Below are positions 12,634 to 18,113 of a stretch of DNA of 18,113 nt, one piece after another (the first letter of the stretch is position 1; every line of letters begins with the position of its first letter). Below the pieces are notes generated by a model. It was not told the DNA's origin and ran no database searches. It saw only the letters and a program-made list of their open reading frames with translations. Origin of the DNA: JBOFZL01 sp051655155 (GTDB lineage: Bacteria > Bacillota > Clostridia > Peptostreptococcales > Filifactoraceae). The stretch is taken from assembly GCA_051655155.1 (NCBI GenBank), contig JBOFZL010000049.1:1-18113 (forward strand), read 5' to 3'. The translations under genes and the position numbers were made by a program.

Positions 12634-13771
12634 CTTTGATTATTGCATCTTTATCTACTGCTTGCGCATCTAATCTTTCTCTAACTTTAACTCCAGTTTG
12701 GTCTTTACCCCATAAGTCACCTGCTTGATCACTTAATTCTATACTCATTGATTCTCTATCGAACAATGTTATTGCTTCTGTTAAATCTCCACAGAAAATA
12801 GGAGCTTTTTTAGTAGTAGTACCAGTTGTAGGCATAGTTTTATTGGATAATTTAACTACTGGATAAGAACCAAATAACAATTTATTAGTTGGTGCTGTAG
12901 GATCTGGTTGTAATATATATTTACCATCAGTATCCTTTAACTTATCTAACCAGTTAAAACCATCTTGGTTAGTGAACACTTTAGCACCAACAGCAATCGC
13001 CGGGTCCAACTTAACATTAAATATATCTTTTAATGCATCTAAGTTTGCAACTGGAACTTCTTTTGTAGCAGTTATTTCATTCATTTTCGCTAAGATTATA
13101 AAGTTTCTTGTAGCTTTACACTTCTTAGAGATCCATCTTTTTAAATAACCTAAAATATTTTCTGCACTATCTTGTAACAACTCTCTTGTAACCTTTAAGA
13201 TACCACCCTTTTTAACTACTTTATAAGATATTTTCTCAAACTGTGGTGTTGCCACTTCTGGGAATTGCGCTGCTTCATCTACATTATCGAAAGGAACTTG
13301 GTCCGCATATTTTTCAATAACTCTTGAACCACTTAATGTACTTACTGGTTCAACATTTACATACATCTCTAATGCATCCTGAGTTCTTCTTAACTCTTTA
13401 ATTTCAGTTCTTATATCTTGTGGAACAGTTAAACCACCATCAGCACCAGTTCCACCTTCATTCATTGCATTAACAAGTTGTCTATCTTCTTCATTTAAAG
13501 CATTTCCGCCCAATCCACTCTTAAGAGCATTAACAAATGCATTAGCTATTTTGTTAATCACTCCTGGTTTATTAGTATTTTTAATTCCTTCCTTGGCTTC
13601 ACCCTCCTCATTATCTTCCATATCAGATAACAAGTTAAATTTATCCTGTAAAGTAACCATTTCAGCTTTAGCTGCCTTAGCTTCTTCAATTTTATTTTCT
13701 GCTACTAAATTTTTAACCTCTGCTTTTTTAGCATTAATTTGATTTAATAATTCTCTTAATTCTTTATTCAC
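12614..13771 (-). CDS. Major capsid protein, HK97 fold
   Basis: A 385-residue HK97-family capsid subunit. Residues 1-60 form a charged coiled coil, the scaffold-like delta domain expected to be removed by the neighbouring protease, followed by a linker to about 110. The conserved core begins around G-G-L-T-V-P-Q-D-I (112-120), with R-T-Q-D-A-L-E-M-Y-V-N-V near 129-140 and V-I-E-K-Y-A-D near 151-157. The start is GTG at 13771, eight bases after GGAGG; no in-frame ATG lies close by, so this highly expressed gene uses a non-ATG start. It lies between the protease and the HeH/LEM ORF, and its CCC-TAG end is a candidate +1 frameshift site. Confidence 0.92.
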   Translation of the reverse strand: MNKELRELLNQINAKKAEVKNLVAENKIEEAKAAKAEMVTLQDKFNLLSDMEDNEEGEAKEGIKNTNKPGVINKIANAFVNALKSGLGGNALNEEDRQLVNAMNEGGTGADGGLTVPQDIRTEIKELRRTQDALEMYVNVEPVSTLSGSRVIEKYADQVPFDNVDEAAQFPEVATPQFEKISYKVVKKGGILKVTRELLQDSAENILGYLKRWISKKCKATRNFIILAKMNEITATKEVPVANLDALKDIFNVKLDPAIAVGAKVFTNQDGFNWLDKLKDTDGKYILQPDPTAPTNKLLFGSYPVVKLSNKTMPTTGTTTKKAPIFCGDLTEAITLFDRESMSIELSDQAGDLWGKDQTGVKVRERLDAQAVDKDAIIKGEITLP

Positions 13772-13809
13772 TTTCTATTCCTCCTTAATTTTGAACATAA
13801 AAAAAAGAC

Positions 13810-14490
13810 TTAAATTCCAAAGAAATCTAAATCTTCTAGTAAACTTTTCTTTTCAGCCTCAATGTTATTTTCAGGCTCAATATTATTTTTCAATTCTAAT
13901 CTCATCTTATTAATAACTTCCTGTGGTAACATTCCATTATTTAAACTAGCTGTCAGTTTTATATCATCAGTAAACATTATTTCATCTATAAAACCTTTGT
14001 CTAATGCTTGCTGTGGAGTTAACCAAGTTTCTTTATTCATCATTTCCAGTAACTCTTCATTTTCTAGTCCAGTTTTGAGCCTATATGCATTCGAGATAGT
14101 TGAATTAACATTTTTTAATATTTCAGTTCCCTTTTGCATATCCCTGTAGTCTCCACCAAAACAACCACTGGCATTATGAATCATAAATTGACTAGTTGGC
14201 GACATTAATATTTTCTTACCACCCATAGCGATAACAGTTGCTGCACTTGCTGCAATACCTACAACTTTAACAATAACATTTCCAGCATAAGATTTTAGGG
14301 CTGTATATATTTCACTACCTGAAAAAACAGAACCACCCCCACTATTAATTTCTATTTCTAATTCTTCATCTGGTTCAGCATTAGCAATAGCATCAGTAAC
14401 TTTTTTAGGAGAAGTAGCTTCAACTCCAAACCAATCGTAAATCCATTGATCATCATTATCTATAATGGGTCCTTTTACATCAATCTTCAT
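13810..14490 (-). CDS. ClpP-like head maturation protease
   Basis: A 226-residue serine protease of the ClpP/S14 type that trims the capsid scaffold domain during head maturation. Likely catalytic residues are Ser82 in the G-I-A-A-S-A-A segment and His105 in F-M-I-H-N-A-S-G. The oxyanion region is I-N-S-G-G-G-S-V-F near 48-56. The third triad position seems to fall at Glu154 in K-E-T-W-L-T, where cellular ClpP has Asp. The conserved L-D-K-G-F-I-D-E turn follows at 163-170. The C-terminal 40 residues are charged and variable. The start has AAAGGAGGTGAG ahead of it, within the last codons of the portal gene. Order portal-protease-capsid is the HK97 arrangement. Confidence 0.92.
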   Translation of the reverse strand: MKIDVKGPIIDNDDQWIYDWFGVEATSPKKVTDAIANAEPDEELEIEINSGGGSVFSGSEIYTALKSYAGNVIVKVVGIAASAATVIAMGGKKILMSPTSQFMIHNASGCFGGDYRDMQKGTEILKNVNSTISNAYRLKTGLENEELLEMMNKETWLTPQQALDKGFIDEIMFTDDIKLTASLNNGMLPQEVINKMRLELKNNIEPENNIEAEKKSLLEDLDFFGI

Positions 14491-14493
14491 TTT

Positions 14494-15753
14494 TTACTCA
14501 CCTCCTTTCGAGTACTGAGTTCCTACCATTTCAACAGGAATATAGTTTCCATTCATAACAAGAACATCTCCACCTGGTTTCTTAGGCTTATCATTGTATT
14601 CTCTTGCCTCATTAGGAGTATAAATTCCGTTATTAACATATTTGGTAAGTGTTTCAGCTTGGGACTTACTATCTGCCCTTAAAATAACTTTTTCATTAAA
14701 TTTATAGTAATACCCATCAGCTATTTCCTTATCAGTTAGCAATTTATAATTGATTTCTTCCTCATATTGCTTAATAATAAAAAGCTCTGTATCGACATAG
14801 AAAGATAACTGTTGCATCTCACTATTTGCGTACGAGCTTTTTTCATAATTATTTATTTGATTAGGCTTAATTCCAAATGCTGAAGCTATCTGCAATGATG
14901 AAAACTTCTTTAATTCAAAGAATTGAGCATCTGTAAGTTTCACATTCAGTGGGTCCAACCTCATTCCAATTGGAACTGGTACTATTTTACCTGCATTCTC
15001 TGCCCTTGTTGCATAACTTTCGAAATGGGCTATAAGTGCTTTTTCCTTTACAGGGTCCAAATCTCCAGTATATTGAAGTGCTGTTCTAGCAGTTAGTCCA
15101 CCTTTATAAAGATTATTCATAAAGTTTTGACTCTCCAGTCCACCTTCTACAGTAGTTTTAAGTATCTCTCGAACTGGTTTACCCAAAATCCCATCGTAAG
15201 TATCGCTTGTTTTAAAGTGCATTACTTCATAATCCCTTAAAAAATATTGTTCCCCTGAGTATCTATCAGTGTAGATATACCATATTGAACCTGCATCTTT
15301 TAATATTCCTTTATCATCAATGTAAACCTGAACTGAATCTGAAGGCATTACCCAAAGATCTTTAATATTGTAACTACCTCCATACTTAGCCTTTTTGAAC
15401 TCACTTCGAATCCATACATAACCATTACCAAAATGATTTCTGTTGTTTTCAACGCTGGCCCAAAAAATTGATGGAGTCATAAATCTATTCGGTCTTGAAC
15501 TCAACAACAAGTGAGTTTGATTGGACTTAGCTTTTATTCTTCCATCCTCTGTATCCTGATAATATTTAATTGGCATTTTCCCTAAAGTCTCAGCTAACAT
15601 CTTCATGCAAGTATAATAAGTAACCTCACTTCTTATATTTTTTGAAGTACTACTAATACCTAACCATTCCATTAACTGTCCATCAGTCATATCAGCAGCA
15701 GGCCTAGCTACAAAATTTTTAATACTTTTGACAAATTTATTAAATATATTCAT
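14494..15753 (-). CDS. Portal protein, HK97 family
   Basis: A 419-residue portal that forms the twelve-subunit ring at the packaging vertex. Features of the family are S-E-V-T-Y-Y-T-C-M-K-M-L-A-E near 42-55, L-S-S-R-P-N-R-F-M-T-P near 84-94, H-F-G-N-G-Y-V-W near 107-114, and the late A-S-A-F-G-I-K-P-N-Q-I-N segment near 290-301 followed by E-Q-type conserved Y-A-N-S-E-M-Q-Q (308-315). Length is typical for HK97-type portals. The start ATG follows GGGGGTG six bases past the large terminase stop. It is tightly packed between terminase and protease. Confidence 0.92.
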   Translation of the reverse strand: MNIFNKFVKSIKNFVARPAADMTDGQLMEWLGISSTSKNIRSEVTYYTCMKMLAETLGKMPIKYYQDTEDGRIKAKSNQTHLLLSSRPNRFMTPSIFWASVENNRNHFGNGYVWIRSEFKKAKYGGSYNIKDLWVMPSDSVQVYIDDKGILKDAGSIWYIYTDRYSGEQYFLRDYEVMHFKTSDTYDGILGKPVREILKTTVEGGLESQNFMNNLYKGGLTARTALQYTGDLDPVKEKALIAHFESYATRAENAGKIVPVPIGMRLDPLNVKLTDAQFFELKKFSSLQIASAFGIKPNQINNYEKSSYANSEMQQLSFYVDTELFIIKQYEEEINYKLLTDKEIADGYYYKFNEKVILRADSKSQAETLTKYVNNGIYTPNEAREYNDKPKKPGGDVLVMNGNYIPVEMVGTQYSKGGE

Positions 15754-15759
15754 TAATTA

Positions 15760-17487
15760 TCACCCCCTTCCAAATCTCTTTAAGAACTCATCTACATTAG
15801 CATTAATATCGCTCTCCCAAACAACTTTAAATGTTAGTTTATGAGCGTCTATAACTGCATCAACAGGGTCAATTCTCTTAACCCTTTTATTCTTATCAAT
15901 TTTAATTTCTCCATATCCATTTGATACAGTCTTTGCATTAACTACAGACCATGTTAAAAGCTCATTTGTTCTATTGTACAGAACATTTCCAGCCATACAC
16001 TCTAGCCTAAAGTCTTCCGTTGGATCATTGAGGTACTTATGAGTTTGCCATACCTCAACACAAATTGGACATACATCCTGTAAATCTGTAAGAAATGTAT
16101 CTGCATTATGAGGGTCATAACCTATTTTATTAATAGTAAGATTATATTTTCTAACTAATTCATCCAGGTACTTAAGAATATATTTATAGTCTGTTTTGAT
16201 TCCATCATTGGTCTCAGTAACAGTTAATAATCCAGCCTTAATCCACATATCATATGGAGCAGAGTCAGTTTTTATATGATGTTCAACTCTATTTTTAGGG
16301 ATAAAACTATGAGAATGAATAAAATATTTTTTAACACCATTCTGCTTAAATATTATTTCTATGGCCAATGAAGTTAAATCTCCTCCAGATGATAAGTCCA
16401 AACCTACGTTGCACTCTGAGCCTATAAAGTCATCTAATGTTAAGTCACACGCTCCCCTTCTCCAATCATCTAATGTAATATATTGGTCATCAGAAAATTG
16501 TACCCAAATATTAAGCTGCTTAGTTAAGAAGTCCCTTAAATCTTCCCCACCCATTGCTTTGGTTTGTTCTGCGATAGGTTTCATATTTTCCCAGGCATTC
16601 AAATCATACATAAGTGATGGATTCGGCTTAAACCAGTTATTCGGGTCCCAAATATCGTCTTCCTCATCCATTTCAGCAATGAAAACAAACTGTGAATCAT
16701 TAGTAAATAATCCTTTTAGTATGCCTTTGCAATATTCATATAGAGCGTGACATGGACTATTTAACTCAAACCCTGCTGTAGTAATTACTGATATAAGGGC
16801 CTGTTTCATTTTCTTAATACCACCCTCGAGCAACTTATACATTTGATTTGTTTTATGAGCGTGATACTCATCTACTACTCCCAGTAAACATCTAAATCCA
16901 TCAAGGGAATTGGTATCTCTACTTAATGCAGATATAACTGTTCCAGTGCTTAAGCAATGTATCTCATTCTTATAATCTATAATGTCAAAATACTCCTGGA
17001 GCTCTTCATCACCTTTAATAAATTTAACAACTTCATCGAAAACAATTTTAGCTTGTTTCTTTTGAGTTGCAGTACAGAATATCTTACCATTCTTATACTT
17101 ATCAAAGTTTCCATAATAAGAAGCCATAATACCATTTAAGAATGACTTACCATTCTGTCTTGCTAACTGTACATAAGATGTTCTAAATCTTCTATAACCT
17201 GTCCCTTTTTCTATCCATCCATTAATAGATCCTAAAATAAAGTCCTGAAACCCATATAATTTAACTGGAATTTCTTCCTCACCTTCAACTATAGTTAGAG
17301 ATTCAGCATAATTTATTATGTCAAGAGACTTTTCAAGGCTAAATTCATACTTATATGGTGCCAGCTTTGATTTTTCTATATCATCTAAATGCCTTTTACA
17401 AGCTAATGAAATGCTTTCTCCTGCTACTATTTCACCAGCTAGAACCTGTTCAGCATACCTGGTTACTCTATCTATTACATTTTCCAT
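15760..17487 (-). CDS. terL: Terminase large subunit (ATPase and nuclease)
   Basis: A 575-residue packaging motor. The ATPase half has a Walker A-type motif, Q-L-A-R-Q-N-G-K-S, at about 107-115, a Walker B motif L-L-G-V-V-D-E-Y-H at 201-209 with Asp206 and Glu207, and a coupling-type S-V-I-T-T-A-G at 233-239. The nuclease half has the RNase H-like acidic residues: G-L-D-L-S-S-G-G-D near 362-370, Y-D-P-H-N-A-D near 457-463, and D-P-V-D-A-V-I-D-A-H near 540-549. It has the usual length for this group. The start has little Shine-Dalgarno match and lies two bases after the small-subunit stop, so translational coupling is likely. Confidence 0.96.
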   Translation of the reverse strand: MENVIDRVTRYAEQVLAGEIVAGESISLACKRHLDDIEKSKLAPYKYEFSLEKSLDIINYAESLTIVEGEEEIPVKLYGFQDFILGSINGWIEKGTGYRRFRTSYVQLARQNGKSFLNGIMASYYGNFDKYKNGKIFCTATQKKQAKIVFDEVVKFIKGDEELQEYFDIIDYKNEIHCLSTGTVISALSRDTNSLDGFRCLLGVVDEYHAHKTNQMYKLLEGGIKKMKQALISVITTAGFELNSPCHALYEYCKGILKGLFTNDSQFVFIAEMDEEDDIWDPNNWFKPNPSLMYDLNAWENMKPIAEQTKAMGGEDLRDFLTKQLNIWVQFSDDQYITLDDWRRGACDLTLDDFIGSECNVGLDLSSGGDLTSLAIEIIFKQNGVKKYFIHSHSFIPKNRVEHHIKTDSAPYDMWIKAGLLTVTETNDGIKTDYKYILKYLDELVRKYNLTINKIGYDPHNADTFLTDLQDVCPICVEVWQTHKYLNDPTEDFRLECMAGNVLYNRTNELLTWSVVNAKTVSNGYGEIKIDKNKRVKRIDPVDAVIDAHKLTFKVVWESDINANVDEFLKRFGRG

Positions 17488-17489
17488 AC

Positions 17490-17951
17490 CTATTTCACAA
17501 ATCTGTTGAATTTATTTGCCTTAGGTGGCTCTTTATTTTCTTTAACAGGAGCTATAAGTTTGCACCTAGAAGAAATAGTCAGACCTAAATCACTTGCAGC
17601 TGCTCTAGCATCTCTAAAAAACTTTGTTTGAAGTTTGCTTAAATCAAAGTATCTATCATCTACTTGTTTTCGTTTAAGCATGAGATGTGTTACTTGTTGG
17701 TATTGGTGCTCTACAGCTACATATCTTGCAAGTGCATCGCAATCCAGGTCGCTCATAATGCCTATGTCCTTTAATATCTTAGCTATTCTATAGAACTCAC
17801 CTTTAAGCTCATCTAATAAGTAGTCAGGTGGCTCTATGTTGTCACATGGTGCTTTAATTTCTTCTGCTCTCCTCTCTGCAATCTCTTGTTGAGAGAGGTT
17901 CTTTTTTCCTTTTGCTATAACCAATTCTATAGGTTGTTTAGTTTTTGCCAT
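17490..17951 (-). CDS. terS: Terminase small subunit, P27 family
   Basis: A 153-residue DNA-recognition subunit of the packaging terminase. It has the P27-type pattern: an N-terminal basic segment (MAKTKQPIELVIAKGKKNL), then P-P-D-Y-L-L-D-E-L-K-G-E-F-Y near 49-62, S-D-L-D-C-D-A-L-A-R-Y near 75-85, and a C-terminal L-G-L-T-I-S-S-R-C-K segment near 129-138. I chose ATG 17951, preceded by GGAAGGAGGG with a nine-base spacer. The frame stays open 28 codons upstream, but that stretch lacks family resemblance and runs over a repeat array. The subunit should bind near cos or pac; the phased repeats next to its start are a candidate. Confidence 0.92.
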   Translation of the reverse strand: MAKTKQPIELVIAKGKKNLSQQEIAERRAEEIKAPCDNIEPPDYLLDELKGEFYRIAKILKDIGIMSDLDCDALARYVAVEHQYQQVTHLMLKRKQVDDRYFDLSKLQTKFFRDARAAASDLGLTISSRCKLIAPVKENKEPPKANKFNRFVK

Positions 17952-18113
17952 ATATACACACCCTCCTTCCATAAATATTAGGCTCTTATAGGCTCTGTAA
18001 GGCTTTTGTTTTCTCAACCTTGCAATCCTAAGCAAAACACACTCAATCTACCCACACAGCCTGTCTGATAGGTCAGATTTAACATTATTAAGGGATATAT
18101 TTTCGCAAAACGG
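17952..18113. other. Non-coding right-edge region, possible cos/pac neighbourhood
   Basis: These 162 bases upstream of the small terminase hold no convincing gene. Two minus-strand frames are open from the window edge for 21 and 32 codons but match no family I know. Many related phages have an HNH endonuclease gene here, so its 3' end may lie just outside. The region contains the phased repeats at 17981-18010, a small inverted repeat TCTGA-TAGG-TCAGA at 18064-18077, and a stretch (about 18020-18062) richer in C on the plus strand than its surroundings. A packaging start site is possible but not shown. Confidence 0.4.
17981..18010 (-). repeat. Three tandem 10-bp repeats upstream of the small terminase
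   Basis: On the plus strand the units are GGCTCTTATA, GGCTCTGTAA and GGCTTTTGTT at an exact 10-base period. The conserved core is GGCTYT. They lie about 30 bases upstream of the small terminase ATG, near the turn of the DNA helix in period, so bound proteins would sit on one face. A terminase-binding or transcription regulator site is possible. Confidence 0.6.

Noticed and set aside
13772..13809. Possible hairpin between protease and capsid genes
   Set aside because: The A-rich stretch there has no paired stem; it contains just the capsid gene's ribosome binding site.
17952..18035. N-terminal extension of the small terminase to the ATG at 18035
   Set aside because: The extra 28 residues are arginine/lysine-rich, unlike the family, and cover the repeat array, while ATG 17951 has an excellent ribosome binding site.
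18064..18077. Inverted repeat TCTGA-TAGG-TCAGA as a terminator
   Set aside because: Only 5 bp of stem and no T tract on the minus strand; too weak to call as a terminator.
1..18113. Search by eye for CRISPR array, tRNA, insertion sequence, integrase or att site
   Set aside because: No spaced direct repeats, cloverleaf, transposase frame or recombinase motif was seen; the only regular repeat is the 30-base array near the terminase.

Overview
The window is the late structural and lysis half of a siphovirus genome, almost certainly a prophage of a Clostridium-type Firmicute. The DNA is strongly AT-rich, ribosome binding sites are of the strong AGGAGG type, and the proteins are clostridial siphophage families (P27-type terminase, HK97-fold capsid, phi13-type major tail protein, TP901-type tape measure, TcdE-like holin, zinc amidase endolysin). 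All supported genes lie on the minus strand, so the operon reads from the right edge to the left. No integrase, repressor, replication gene, tRNA or CRISPR array is visible, so lysogeny itself is inferred.

Packaging and head (17951 down to about 11270): small and large terminase, HK97-type portal, ClpP-like head protease, major capsid protein, then a short HeH/LEM-like ORF, a 49-residue ORF, a gp6-like connector, a head-closure protein and an HK97 gp10-like protein. The capsid gene ends in CCC-TAG. The HeH/LEM ORF lies in the +1 frame and has no convincing start site, the arrangement described for programmed +1 frameshifting in the capsid gene of Listeria phage PSA. A capsid carrying a 66-residue C-terminal extension is therefore a real possibility.

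Tail (11270 to 2280): tail terminator, major tail protein, an intrinsic terminator, the G/GT tail-assembly chaperone pair (A9 slippery run, -1 frameshift), tape measure, distal tail protein, tail-tip endopeptidase-like protein, a small 73-residue protein, and a baseplate/fibre protein combining a BppU-like N-terminus with a tail-collar domain.

Lysis (2266 to 429): TcdE-like holin, a small single-span membrane protein, and an Amidase_3 endolysin. Each is followed by a terminator-like hairpin. The endolysin has a well-placed internal ribosome binding site that could yield its C-terminal domain alone.

Left edge (1-366): after the endolysin terminator a separate transcription unit begins on the same strand. 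It has a near-consensus sigma-A promoter whose spacer holds a perfect 16-bp palindrome, and it drives a small gene of unknown function cut by the window edge. This looks like a moron-type or otherwise repressor-controlled gene. At the right edge, upstream of the small terminase, there is no clear gene; three exactly phased 10-bp repeats lie there.
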